Assembly (NCBI RefSeq): GCF_040712315.1
Contig: NC_134018.1
Location: 41,913,335 to 41,977,334, forward strand
DNA length: 64,000 bases
Reading direction: 5' to 3'
Source of the DNA: Castanea sativa
Lineage: Eukaryota; Streptophyta; Magnoliopsida; Fagales; Fagaceae
The position numbers and the translations under genes are program-made. The number at the start of each line of letters is the position of its first letter. Within the stretch, counting starts at the first letter, position 1. Of this stretch, positions 22,250 through 33,259 are shown piece by piece. Below the pieces are notes generated by a model. The model saw only the letters and a program-made list of their open reading frames with translations. It was not told the origin of the DNA and did no database searches.

Positions 22250-23997
22250 CCCCCTCAAACTCGAGGTGGCAAGGAGGAAGCCAACTGGAGTTTGGATATA
22301 AGATCTCGAAGATGACCAGGCGGGTGAGTCTTGGTGAAGATATCAGCAGGCTGGTTAGCAGAGGAGATGGAGAACGACTTGAGATTTCCTTTCTTGAGAT
22401 GCTGGCGAGTGATGTGATAGTCGATCTCAATGTGCTTGGTGCGCTCATGGAAGACATCATTATGAGCAATGTAGATAGCACTACGATTGTCACAATAAAG
22501 AGGAGTGGCAATGGGCTATGGAGCATCCATGTCAGCCAAGAGCATGCAAAGCCAGACAAGCTCGCAGGTGGTGTCAGCAAGGGCATGATACTCAGCCTCA
22601 GTACTAGAACGGGAAACCACATCCTTCTTCTTGCTACGCCACGAGACAAGAGAAGTACCCAACAAGAAACAGAAACCTGTGATAGAGCATCGATCAGTCG
22701 GATCACCTACCCAATCTACATCTGAATAAGCATGAAGTTCGAGAAAAGATCAAGAGGAGTAATGGAGACCATGATAAAGTGTGCCCTTGACATATCGGAG
22801 AATCTGAAGAATGACAACATAGTGGACAGAACGAGGGGCATCCATGAACTTACTAACCATACCCACGGCATGTGAAATATCCGGACGAGTAACAGTGAGA
22901 TAGATCAGACTACCAACCAACTGACGATAGTGAGTAGCATCTAATATAGGTTCACCATCCAAGGGTGTGAGCTTTGCATTATATTCCAAGGGAGTGGAAA
23001 CAGTCTTGTTGTCGGTGATACCAGCTTTGGAGAGAAGATCAGAAGCATATTTAGCTTGGGAAAGATAGTATCCATCAGAAGAGGAGGTAACCTCAAGCCC
23101 AAGAAAATAACTGAGAGTGCCTAGGTCTTTCATCTCAAAATGCTGACTACGGAAGTGTTGAAGAGAGCGGATACCTGCAGAATCATCTCTAGTAATAAAC
23201 ATATCATCAACATAAAGAAGAATAAGAGTAATACCAGCAGAGGATCTTCGAACAAAGAAAGCAGTGTCATGAGGACTCGAAGTGAAACCCTGCTGAGTAA
23301 CAACTGAGCTAAACTTTTCAAACCAAGCTCAAGGAGCCTGCTTGAGGCCATAAAGAGCACAACAAAGGCGGTAAACTTGACGGCCTGAGTGTGGATAGCC
23401 AGGGGGTGGGTGTATGTACACTTCTTCTTGGAGGTCTCCATTGAGGAAAGCATTCTTCACATCCATTTGATAAAGAGACCAGCGGCGAACAGCAACCACA
23501 GCAATGAGACATCGAACAGATGTAAGGCGAGCAACAGGAGCAAATGTTTCCTCATAGTCAATGCCATACTCCTAAGTAAAACCCTTGGCAACGAGGCGAG
23601 CCTTGTATTGTTCAACAGATCCATCAACCTTGGTTTTGATCTTGTAAACCCACCTACAACCTACTACAGACTAACCAGGTGGCAAATCAACCATATCCCA
23701 AGTGTGATTCTTATGAATGGCATCTAGTTCTTTGTTCATAGCTTGCTGCCAAAGAGGGTCAGTATGGGCCTCACGATAGGTGTGAGGTTCATAGAGGGTG
23801 GCAAGAGCAAAGGAGCAGTGATAATCAGTGAGATAAGGGGGAGGAATGCTTACCCGAGTGGAACGATGAAGTTCAGGACCAACAGGAGACTCAGGAGAGG
23901 GTGGTGCCACAGGATCCAAGATAGGTGGGTCATATGTCGGGGACAGAACTGGAGATGAGTCGTCTGGAGAGGCAGCCGATGTTGAAGAATCCTCCAC
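22250..23997 (-). pseudogene. copia integrase tail, reverse transcriptase and RNase H
   Basis: On the minus strand the segment begins with the Ser/Pro-rich integrase tail, then HRSTRVSIPPPYLTDYHC and the start of RT (HTWDMVDLPPG, stop). Next come [33 protein letters not shown] (catalytic Asp), ALYGLKQAP, stop, AWF, LILLYVDDM (YVDD active site) and FEMKDLGTLSYFLGLEV. RNase H follows in another frame: [36 protein letters not shown] and KHIEIDYH, ending just before the purine tract. A few stops (for example after KGFT, after KQAP and near 22520) break an otherwise well kept polymerase. Confidence 0.93.
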
Positions 23998-24042
23998 ATG
24001 TTCAGGATAAAGAGGGAGGAAAAGATCAGTAAAAATGGGAGA

Positions 24043-24795
24043 CTAAGAGGTGGGACGCCTAGAGTTTATTTGTGGAGGAGTAGTGAATGCAGCAATGGGA
24101 GGCTGTGGAGATGGTGTAGCCAATACATGATCAGATGATGACATGGGATGAGTAGGCCGACGGTTCTCCTTAGAAATGAGCTCCTTGATTGTAGCATCAA
24201 GAGAAGGAGTAGGGGACCGGCTAAGCAGAGAAGCCTTAGTAGGCTCAAAATCCTCACATAAACCCATCATGAAGTGCATAAATTTACGACGATCCCGATA
24301 TTTGACAAAGAGCTCAATGTCCTTAGAACACATTAGTGGAGGATCTGCAGCAGAAAGTTGTTTCCACATAGTAGAAGTTTGAGAATAATAATCATAAATA
24401 GACTGACCTATCTCTTGACGCATTTGATAAAGCTTTGATTCAATGTGGAACTCCAAGCTTAAATCATTAGTACAACTATAACGCTTGGCCAGAAATTTCC
24501 AAGTAGCCTCAGCAGTCTCAAGACGAGGAAGAAGATTATGAATGGAGGGAATAGAGGTATTGATAAACCAAGACAAGATCTTACTCTGAATACTCTTCCA
24601 TTCCTCTAGGCGTTCTTCATAATCATCTGTTGAAACAGCAGTCTTGGAGGCATCTTCAGCAGCTGTGGCTTTGGACTTAGGGTTCGGTACTGGCTTAGGA
24701 ATTGAACTAATCACATATCTCCACAATTTACGACCCTTGAGGAAGACAGTCATATTCTGAGACCATGCATGATAGCTAGTGGGACCATCCAACAT
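24043..24795 (-). pseudogene. copia gag (capsid) region
   Basis: An open frame of 250 codons begins MLDGPTSYHAWSQNMTVFLKG (W...M...L, the typical N-terminal copia capsid block) and carries the UBN2/DUF4219-like core: a WKSIQSKILSWF segment, then ATWKFLAKRY, LYQMRQ, SIYDYYSQ and FMMGLCEDFE. Gag packages element RNA in virus-like particles. The frame ends in TAG about where the CCHC zinc knuckle should follow, and the next recognisable sequence is the integrase C-terminal tail. A conserved beginning upstream of this Met is likely (sequence reaching toward 24840). Confidence 0.88.
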
Positions 24796-25443
24796 AATGG
24801 TGATAGGACGTATGATATCTCATTCATTTTGTTGAGCCATAATGAGGAAAATTACTAAAAAATGGGATTTAGAGACCTAAAATGAAAAAAACGGAGCCCA
24901 AAATTGGAATCTACGCGAAAAACTGAGCAAGATAGGTCCTGTTGAAATTTTTTTACTTTGGTCAAAAGTCAACGGTTAACGGTCTGGTCAAAGTCAACGA
25001 ATCGTGTGCTGACGTGGTAGTGTGACGTCACCCTAGGGTTGATGTGGCAGTTTGTGAAACGGAGCAGGTGCGTGGGGCGCGTGTACGTGCGTGACGGCAC
25101 GGTCCTGGAGCGTAAGGCGCGTGTGAATGGCTAACGGAGAGTGGCGGCGCGTGGAGCGCGTGCTTGTGAGGCAGAAACTTCAGCCAGCGCATGTGGGCGC
25201 GTGTGAGGTGGTTTCTGGCGACGCTTTGTTGGGTTTTACTCGAGATCGGAAGATCTGTCAATCTATGCCTTGACTTTGGCAGTTTGATCAACAAAACTGA
25301 TGAAATCCGAGTGTTCTAGGGGCTGTGGGCGTGACGGCAGTGACTCACTTCTGACAATGACTATTGGACAAAGGCGAGGGTAGCGGAAGAACGCCGGAGA
25401 TGTCCACAGGAACCAGAAAGTCAGAGGAATGACTCTGATACCA

Positions 25444-25630
25444 TGTTAACAATATAAAGTGAGAGAGAAAGATTGAATAGTCTGTATGTTGATATATGTA
25501 TAACAATGTATAATAGAGAGCCTTTATATAGACTAGGTATGTGTGCAGTACAAGTAATATGAGTGAACTACAAGTACAGTACACTGCGCTAAGCCCAATG
25601 GGCTAAACTAGTCTAAGCTATACACTAACA
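25444..25630 (-). repeat. copia 5' LTR
   Basis: 187 bp with TGTTA...TAACA ends. On the minus strand a TATATAAAGG box lies at about 25521-25530, the likely promoter of the element RNA. Confidence 0.93.
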
Positions 25631-25635
25631 GAACC

Positions 25636-26146
25636 AACAGGTGAGCTTTGCAGATAGCAACCTGAGACGGTCAGTCATCTACGGTGGACATGCCCTTTCG
25701 CAAGAAATGTCTGGGCTCTTTCAAGGGAAGAACACAGAAATGTAGCAACGAGGCCTGTGATTTTTTCCTCTTGTTCAAGCAGATGCAGGAAAAGTTGAAC
25801 AAAGGGGAGCTTGAGAGGTGGGCAGTCATAGCTTGGGCTATTTGGAATGCACGGAATAAATACTATTTGAGCAGACCCAACACCACCCAAAGCTGATACT
25901 GGACAGCGCTGGAGGTCTGTTTGAGGAGTACCAGCGACTGCTAGATACCCAACGTGTAGCAGAAGATAACGTATCTGCTGCCAGGCCTGATGTGTAGTCT
26001 AATGTAATGTCAGGTTGTGTTCTTTAAAGTTTTTCAACTGAGGACCAATACTGACGTATGGCTGGTCCCCCCATGTCCTAGATTTTCTTGGACTATTGTC
26101 TACGTTTTTTTTACCAGATCAATACAATTCCTATCTCTTCTCTCTA
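25636..26146 (+). pseudogene. LINE zf-RVT domain end and 3' UTR
   Basis: Homology resumes after the copia duplication. The reading near 25800 (GELERWAVIAWAIWNARNKYYL) matches the conserved LxxWAVIAWxIWNARN block that closes plant LINE ORF2 after the zf-RVT zinc finger. Stops follow, then a roughly 200 bp 3' UTR and A-rich tail (26147-26168). Confidence 0.8.
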
Positions 26147-26168
26147 AAAAAAAAAAAAAAAAAAAAAA

Positions 26169-26765
26169 CTCAAACAATAATTCAAAACTACTCATACAAT
26201 AAGAGAAATTATAAATATAATAATTTCTTTTTAAGAGAATAAAATTTTTGAATAATATATTTAAAACTCAAATAGTTTAGTTGTACAAGAAAAAAAATTA
26301 AGAAAATATAACGCATAACATAATTTATCAAAATATAAACCACCTAAAAAATGAATAATATTAATCAAATAAATCCAAATAATAAAATGATGATATTTTT
26401 TTGAGATAGATAAATGAAAAATAATTTTAGAAATTTTTTAAGTTTTTGAAAGAACAAATTATTTTCCACAAAATTTAGAGAACAAACTATATATTATACC
26501 ATAATTAAAATATAACTATTTATTCCATGCATTGTGTGAATTTGCGACTAGTAGGAATAAAAATAATAAAATCGAGTTTAATAATTATCAAATAATCGAT
26601 AAAATTGATAAGAAATATATTTTTTTCTCTAATGATTCATCAAGATCAGAAAATGAACCCATCCAATAAATAATAATAATAATAAAACCTTGTTGACTGG
26701 ATGTAATTTTCATTGACGATTTTATTATTTAGGCAAATTAAAATTTAAAAATATCAGGAAGTACC
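26169..26765. other. AT-rich spacer
   Basis: Very AT-rich sequence with an (AAT)n run near 26667-26683. No gene or element ends recognised. Confidence 0.5.
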
Positions 26766-27241
26766 TTAAACTTGGATTCTCCTAAATTCGCGTCTACGTA
26801 TAATAGAATCAAGAAAAGCACTTTTGATCAAATGTAGTTCCCTGGTAACTTCCTTCATTTTCATTCTGTGTTTTGATGACGCCATTGAACATGCAGGTCC
26901 AGTTTCAAGGATTGATACTAAGCATTTATGCAAATTGGGATCCATTTGGCACAAGTTTGAAATACCTTCAGCTCCCACGTCTACTTGAATTTCATTGCCA
27001 TTATTATATTCTCTCGCTGCCACTATTGCTGTTGGAGCTTCATGAACTTCTCTTGGAAGAAGGATTGGATCAACAATTTGAACAAGCTTTTCAGGCAATG
27101 CCATCTTAGCGAAATTGTGGAGATTGAGACCATCTGTAAACATGTTATCAGTGGGTCTCTTTCCTAAGAACATCTCCAATAGTAATATACCATAGCTGTA
27201 CACATCCGCCTCTATTGATACCTTACCACCCATGCCATACT
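26766..27241 (-). pseudogene. Last exon of an LRR receptor-like kinase (subfamily XII type)
   Basis: On the minus strand, after TTATAG (acceptor), the frame reads YGMGGKVSIEADVYSYGILLL, then EMFLGKRPTDNMF, LHNFAKMALPEKLVQIVDP, CLVSILETGPACSM and MKEVTRELHLIKSAF before a stop. This is the C-lobe end (subdomains IX-XI) of the LRR-XII kinases related to EFR/Xa21, where a single intron precedes a short last exon exactly here. The family senses microbial patterns at the plasma membrane. A small insertion (about GNEIQVDVGAEG) is common in this branch. The long first exon with LRRs, membrane span and N-lobe is not found upstream on this strand (27242-29000), so this is an orphan exon. Its frame is intact, so a distant upstream exon cannot be wholly excluded. 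Confidence 0.85.
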
Positions 27242-28895
27242 CTATAATTTAATTATGATATGTAAGGGAAAATTGTCAGTTTCCTACAATGATATTTGAA
27301 ATTTAATGCAAGTACAACTTCATTTGGAAGTATATCCAAAATAGAAAAACAAATGTTGAACCTAAAGAGGAACGTGAAGACAAAATCCATCATTTCAAAT
27401 TTTGAAGTTAGAAGCATTGATAATTTGAGCGCGTGTGCATGTTCTAGTGCAATATGTTCATAGATTATATCTATAAAATATTTGTTGGTGTTTCTGTTAT
27501 TTTATATAAATTTTGTAAACTTTTTCATGCAGAACAAATCTATTTTAAAAACAAATTCACTTCCTTCCGTATCAGTATCACAATTCACAATCTACATTAG
27601 ACTCATAACAAGCATGCAATTTTTGTGATTTATGTGTAGCACGGAATATGTGGTTAATGGTATGGACTAGTTGGACTCCTTAGGTACGAATGCCTCAGTT
27701 GCCCCATGTTCAACAAAAATCATGGTTCCTATTAGTTTCCATTACTTCCATAATGTTTGTTGACAACTTCTTCAGTATAGGACACATGAGTTAATGTCAC
27801 ACAACTATAGCACAGAACTGTTTTGACACCAGATCTACCATATTTGCTATAATAAATTGACAAGCTATCATCAGTCATCAAGCACTTTTGATCCCAACCA
27901 CTCTTAAAAGTTATCTGGTCAAATCAAATCCAACAAAAACTAAAACTTTTTTTTTATAGGAAACAAAAACAAAACTATTACTCATTTTTAACAATCAATA
28001 AAGTTAAACTATAAATCTAATCTGAAACCCATGTTTATGTATTACAAAACCTAAGATTCTAGCAAAGTGCCGCTAAAGGAACACCATTAAGGCTTGACCC
28101 ATTTAATATAAAAGAAAAGTAAGGCAGCAGGAACTTGACCCAGATAATATTGAGCTAAGAAGGGAAAAAAAAAAAGAGTTCGAAATCCAGCTGTTTCTAG
28201 ACTTCAAAAGGGCCATTTACCAGATTACCATTAAGTTTTGGATTAACAACTTGGGGAAGCCTACCAAATATTTGTTTGATCATAACTTCAAGAAAATTTA
28301 ATGATATTAAACACAAGTTTTGACCCAAATACAGCTGTTTCTAGACTTCAGAAGCTCTCTCAAAGCAAAACCCAACTCGATTATAAAAGAGACAGGAGTC
28401 TCACCATCAGGGAAGAAAGCCCAGATGCAAAAAACCCATTTTAAACCAGTGAAGAACAAAACAGACCCACTTGTAATAATCTCAGATACAAACACCCACT
28501 CCCATATATAGATTACACAAACCCCAATGCATTAGTCAAAAAGCATCAAATGAGTAACACTTATTTTGATTTTTAGCAAACTATCCCCAAAATTCAACAA
28601 TTTGGCAAACTTATCTCCATGATCTGACACCCTTTAACTCAAACGCAAACACCCAAATAAAACCAAACAAAAACCACAAGGGCACTTCAAACAGAACCCA
28701 GTAACAACTTCCAAAATTAGATATAAACACCAAAAGTTCCAATCTTTTAACTAAGTTCTTCTAGCTAAGAACTGGGGTGAATTTGTCATATTTGCCCTAT
28801 CCAGACCCAAATTATATTTGACGCCAAATATAAATCAACAAAAAAATAGAGACTATACACGTTGAGTTTTAAGAAGAGACCAAAATAACGTTGAT
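27242..28895. other. Intergenic, no gene recognised
   Basis: AT-rich, with a dispersed short repeat CTGTTTCTAGACTTCA at about 28191 and 28333. Short frames at 28307-28511 exist on both strands but match nothing I know. Confidence 0.45.
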
Positions 28896-29342
28896 CAGGG
28901 GCAGAGGCACATGTAACGTTGGGGGCCATTCCCCCCACCCCCCCCCCCCTCCCTCCCAACTTTGCAATCCCTTTATAATAATATATTCAAATAGGCTGGA
29001 TTCTTAAAATTATAATGATTGGCCCCATAAAAATTTTATAAAGGGATTTTGTATATTAACAAAAAAAAAAAAAAAAGTGCATTGTGTTCCTTTGTATATT
29101 TTGTGCATTGGCAACACAAACTTATAAGTGTTTTTCTTCGCAAATTTGATCTTTTCATCATCATCTCATATTTTCCTTGGCTAATTTTATCTTTTAATTT
29201 TAGTTTTAGATGCATTGATTTGAGTTTAGAAATAATATTATTATATTTTAAATTTGATCATTTTGTGTACCATATATTTATAAATTTAACATAGGAATAT
29301 ATAATTCGGCCCCCTAAGCAAAATATCCTGGCTACACCCTTG
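28896..29342. mobile_element. Small hAT-like element (447 bp)
   Basis: The left end CAGGGGCAGAGGCAC and the inward-read right end CAAGGGTGTAGCCAGGA share the CA(G/A)GGG...G(A/T)(A/G)GCCA layout of plant hAT ends, with GGGGGCC words next to both. Flanks ACGTTGAT and GTATTGAT share the last five bases of a possible 8 bp duplication. A C-run lies at about 28933-28949 and an A-run at 29061-29075. No transposase is present. Confidence 0.5.
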
Positions 29343-29811
29343 GTATTGATTTGATGCATAGGTTAAACAAATACATAATAAAAATTGGATTCCATTAATT
29401 TGAAATGAACATAAGTCTTTCTTTTTATAGTGATCAAGACATAAAAGCTTCTAGTTTTTGCAATTGTACAAGAATGGAAAAAGTTAGAAACCAAAGGTAG
29501 AAATGAAATGTCCTATATATATGTTATCTAGGAACACATGTTGAACACATCAAAAAAAAAAAAAAAAAAGAAGAAAAAGGAACACATGTTGAGCAAATTG
29601 ACTTTAATGCCAATTTATAAAAACTTCGGAAGGAGAAGTACTAGAGGATGAGGGGATTGCTCTAAAAAAAAAGAGAGGATGAAGGGATATCCATTGATAT
29701 ATAGAGAAAGTCTTTACGTCTTGAATCTTGATCACCATTCTAACAGGTCAAATATAAGTTTCTATTAAACCCAAAACATAGAGAAATAAGTGTCTAAACT
29801 CCTAAAATAAT

Positions 29812-30148
29812 TTTTCAAAGTCCATAAATCTAAATCACAATAAAAGTCAGCATTCGAGCTTTTTGAAAGAAGAAATAAAGTACAAGAGACTTGAAGAACA
29901 ATTATTAAGTGAAATTCCTCGACAAAAGATTGAAACAATTAATATAAGGAAATGTTGGCCGATTTGACATAAAGTAAACAGACACCTTATGTTGTCAATT
30001 AACACTATTCATACATCAATATATAGCATACTTCCTGTTGAGGATTTTTATTTAATAATTGTTCTTTAATTCTCTTGTACTTTATTTCTTCTTTCAAAAA
30101 GTTCAAATGCTAACTTCTATTGTGAATTAGAGTGATGGATTTTGAAAT
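29812..30148. repeat. Long inverted repeat (foldback element)
   Basis: Arms 29812-29923 and 30036-30148 are inverted copies over about 112 bp. For example CTTTTTGAAAGAAGAAATAA faces TTATTTCTTCTTTCAAAAAG, and CAATTATTAA faces TTAATAATTG. The spacer is about 112 bp. This is a MITE or foldback structure whose transcripts would fold into a long hairpin. Confidence 0.85.
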
Positions 30149-30173
30149 ATCATCAAGAAAAATTCTTTACTTT

Positions 30174-30410
30174 TTCTTAAAGAGTACTCTGCCACTCACA
30201 ACAGTGCCAGACAAGACGTAAAAACTTGTGCATAGCAAGTTGGGCTTTTGAACCAAAATAAATCCACCTAGAAATTTGGCGAACATAAGGCAGCAAGCCA
30301 GAAAGGAGACCCTGGTAAGTGGTATAGGCAAAATAGCCCAAAAGGCCATCAGCTTTTAGATGTCCATAGAAGCCCACAGGAGTAGAATATAAAGACTTGA
30401 ATGGGCCGGT
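30174..30410 (-). pseudogene. Unrecognised coding-like fragment
   Basis: The minus strand keeps an open frame of roughly 75 codons, from GPFKSLYSTPVGFYGHLKAD through GYFAYTTYQGLLSG, YVRQISRWIYFGSK and FLRLVWHCCEWQSTL to TAA. The amino-acid content is protein-like (several Trp, Tyr and Cys, few low-complexity residues), unlike the composition-driven frames nearby. I do not recognise the family. No splice partner was found. It borders the inverted repeat at 29812-30148. Confidence 0.35.
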
Positions 30411-31440
30411 TTGATAATAATTAATTAATACAATAAAAATCCAAAAAAAGCTTCTTCATTTCTTTTCTTTTTTCAAAATAATTAAAAATATATAAAATGC
30501 TCTTCCAGACATATGATTTTAGTTGTTCTAACTAATGGTTTAATTTATTTTATTTTTACTAAACTGAAATTCATTCAAATATTAGCAAATAAAAGTATCG
30601 ATTTTAAATATATGCAGTCATAGCACATACTACAAAAGATGGAGGATGATCAAAAGTTTCAAAATCAAAGCTCACCTCCTAGCAATTGGCTTCTTTACCC
30701 TGATTTGAGGAATATTTGGCCCATCAACACCTTGAAATCATCATTGAGGACAACAAAATCACCATTAACTATTGCTTTACTGTGCATGCATGAAAGAGAC
30801 TATTATTCTACTTCTAAGTTTTGAATATTCAATTCTATACACCCAACATTAACCCATCATAATATAATGGTTTAATTGTTTTCCATATTCCAGATTTTAC
30901 AGATACTTCTATCCCAACAAAGGATGTTGCTGTAAGCCTATAACTTCAATTCTTTAATAAAAATGAGTATATAAATTGTGAGGTGTAGGGTCAAAAATTT
31001 GTTTTACTTGTTAAATACCATAACCAAACTATAGGCAAATAACCAATTTCAAAAAGGCAACAATTTTTTAGGAGTAAAAGTCAGTTATTCAAGTGAGTAA
31101 AAAACGGCTTCATAGAAGATACTTGCACCAACTCTCACGAAGAGAGATTTGGGACACTCAATTTTTTAAGGATTTGAGAGAATGCATCAATGGAGCGTTC
31201 ACTAAATCAATACCATTAGAATTTGGAGAGTATCAATTGGGAAGGCAAGGCTAGCACCATTTGTGATAAGCCAACCAAGAGCAAAGCTAACAAATTAAAG
31301 AAACTGTCCTGAAATCATATCGAAAATATATGAGATGAACCGCTCACCACAAACCTTACAGCTATTTAATGAATTTGAGTTGAAAGCATATCGGGAACTG
31401 TTAAGCATGTTCATATACATTAAAATGTAAAATAAGATTT

Positions 31441-31480
<40 letters not shown>

Positions 31481-32219
31481 TTTTTAAGGCTATTAAGCTC
31501 AGACAAAGGTGGCCAATGCTAGACCAGCAACAGTGCCATGCATGTACGAGTATGATCCATAGGAGCTTAATGAAAGTCTATATACAGTTGTTCAAATTAA
31601 AGTATCTGCACAAGTAACTCAGTTGTACTAGCGTGATAAGAAATTGAAAAGAAGTTTTATAAAATGTTAAAGCAAAGGACAAGAAGTAATTCAGCAACTT
31701 CTTATTGAACAAGATTGAAGATGTGTAATGTAGAAGCTCTAGCTATCATGCCCAGAGACTAGCCCAAAGCCCCAAACTTGTTGGTGTTTGCAATAATTAA
31801 AGATTGTTCATGTCCATATAATTGGGTCGGGCTGGGATAAATATGGTGCTGATGAGTTTGGGAAGTAGTCTTTCAGATCTACTATTGTGGTCTGTGGGCT
31901 AAATATGTAAAGCCCAAAGGGACTACTGTTCAATTTCAAGCTCACGTCCCTATTCAAAAGGCTTGGTAGTAAATGACCAACCTAATTCAATCTGGGAAAA
32001 TACTTCTCTATGTACAATATATCCAATTTAATATATAATCTAGGAAAAGACTTCACCCTGTAGAACCTACTTCTACATATCTAGCAAATAATAAATTTAT
32101 TCCAATGGTTCACACAATTGCAAGTGCAGAGAATTTAATAAAAAATACCATAGGTATGGACAGACAAATGAGTGCTCTGGATTCAAATTTAAATTCCAGG
32201 ATTGAAATATAAAAAATCG
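30411..32219. other. AT-rich intergenic DNA with (TA)n/T-run
   Basis: No gene recognised. A (TA)n repeat with a following T-run lies at 31445-31485. A short open frame at 30639-30824 has no recognisable family. Confidence 0.45.
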
Positions 32220-32342
32220 CTACAAAATAAGATAACCTTTTTAGTTATTTTATTAACATCATTTAGTCCTAGTAATTAACAAAAAATAAATAAAAAACTT
32301 CCAAGTAGTATTAAGTATAGTTTGTGAGAGGATTCCATTGAA

Positions 32343-32510
32343 ATCAACCCCTGCAATCAAAACCCTAAACCAAAATTGAAACCCTAAACCTAAAATCGAA
32401 ACCCTACAATCACAAAATTGAAACCCTAAACCTAAAATCAAAACCCTAAACCAAAAATCGAAACCCTAAAACAAAAATGGAAACCTTAAAACAAAAATCA
32501 AAACAATCAA
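32343..32510 (+). repeat. Degenerate telomere-like repeats (AAACCCTAAA)
   Basis: At least eight copies of AAACCCTAAA or AAACCCTAC, spaced by CCAAAATTG/CCTAAAATCG words, give a period of about 20-22 bp. The motif contains the plant telomere unit CCCTAAA, but the spacing shows this is not a telomere array. It adjoins the CACTA end region and may be part of that element. Confidence 0.8.
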
Positions 32511-32519
32511 TTTTAAAAA

Positions 32520-33259
32520 CTTACTGTTAGTCAGCCCTGTCAGTGTCTTGAGTGAGATTGAGAGTTTAAGAGAGAGAGGGAGAGACCCAAGGCAGTGAGG
32601 GTGGAGGCGGTGCCACGGCGCTTGGTTTAGAGGTCAGTGACGATGCGGGTGAGGGTGGCGCGGGCGGTGTCAGGTGGGGTGGACTTAAGTTCGAGTTGGA
32701 CTTGACCGAGAGTGGTTGGGTTCAAAGGGCTTTGAGGGAATTGGGTTCGAAGGGCTTTGAGGGAATCGGGTTCGAAGAGCTCAGAGGTGACAGAGCAAGG
32801 GATTTTTTTTGGTAAAGAGATTTGTTATTTCTAATTTATAGTAAGGTTTTTGGCTGCGTTTTTTAAAACGCAGCTTCAGGGATTCTTGAAGCCGCGTTTA
32901 AAAAACGCAGCTTTAGGTGTAACTATGGCCACGTTTTTCAATAAACGCGGCTTTAGGACAAACCTAGAGCCGCCTTTTAAAAACACGGCTTCAAGACATA
33001 TATTAAAAAAAAAAAAAATTCCAAATGGGTCTGAAGCCGCGTTTTAAAAACGCGACTTCAGCCCATTCCAGAAAAACGCGGCTGGAGAACCAAAAAATGC
33101 AGCTACAGACTTGGGCTTGGGCTGCGTTCAACCCACGCGGCCATAAATCAGGTGCTGTGGGTGCGTTTCTTAGAAACGCGGCCCAACTCGGGTCTTAGGC
33201 CGTGTTTTTGCAAACGCGGCTAAAAAAAACGCGGCCTAAGACCCGCGTGTTTTGTAGTG
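32520..33259. mobile_element. One end of a CACTA (EnSpm) element
   Basis: The segment ends CGTGTTTTGTAGTG at 33259, the inverse of CACTACAAAACACG, the canonical CACTA terminus. From 32850 to 33240 there is an array of imperfect palindromes of the type GAAGCCGCGTTTTAAAAACGCGGCTTCAG, the subterminal transposase-binding repeats expected of the superfamily. Upstream, 32530-32830 is G-rich with three GGGTTCGAAG(G/A)GCT repeats. The opposite terminus was not found, so this is a truncated copy. Confidence 0.75.

Larger units (their letters stand above)
22062..25630 (-). mobile_element. Ty1/copia retrotransposon, internally deleted (3569 bp)
   Basis: Two near-identical LTRs (22062-22247 and 25444-25630) bound the element, and GAACC flanks it at 22057-22061 and 25631-25635. 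Read on the minus strand, the 5' LTR (25630-25444) is followed directly by TGGTATCAGAGTCA, a match to the initiator tRNA-Met primer site. A purine tract (TTTGAGGGGGGA) precedes the 3' LTR. The order is gag then RT-RNase H. The zinc knuckle, protease and integrase core are missing. The LTRs differ at roughly 11-12 positions of about 186 by eye. It interrupts the LINE zf-RVT domain. Confidence 0.95.
19922..26168 (+). mobile_element. 5'-truncated plant LINE (RT + zf-RVT + poly(A)), split by a copia element
   Basis: LINE sequence starts near RASQR...HISGVFDNEGVWG (19922) and runs to 22061, then resumes at 25636 and ends in a poly(A) tail at about 26147-26168 after a short 3' UTR. It lacks ORF1 and the endonuclease, the usual outcome of 5' truncation on insertion. 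The copia element between the two parts carries GAACC duplications, so the LINE is the older insertion. The poly(A) tail fixes the 3' end; its own target duplication was not identified. Confidence 0.9.

Noticed and set aside
22312..22725. 137-codon plus-strand frame
   Set aside because: Antisense to the well-supported RNase H of the minus-strand copia element.
4802..26168. LINE pieces at 4.8-7.9 kb and 19.9-26.2 kb as two halves of one element
   Set aside because: Both contain the region just upstream of the RT core, so they overlap in coding content and must be separate insertions.
28307..28511. Overlapping short frames on both strands
   Set aside because: No recognisable motif, and each frame is only just above chance length in this composition.
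32343..32510. True interstitial telomere
   Set aside because: The CCCTAAA words are spaced about 20 bp apart rather than in 7 bp tandem.
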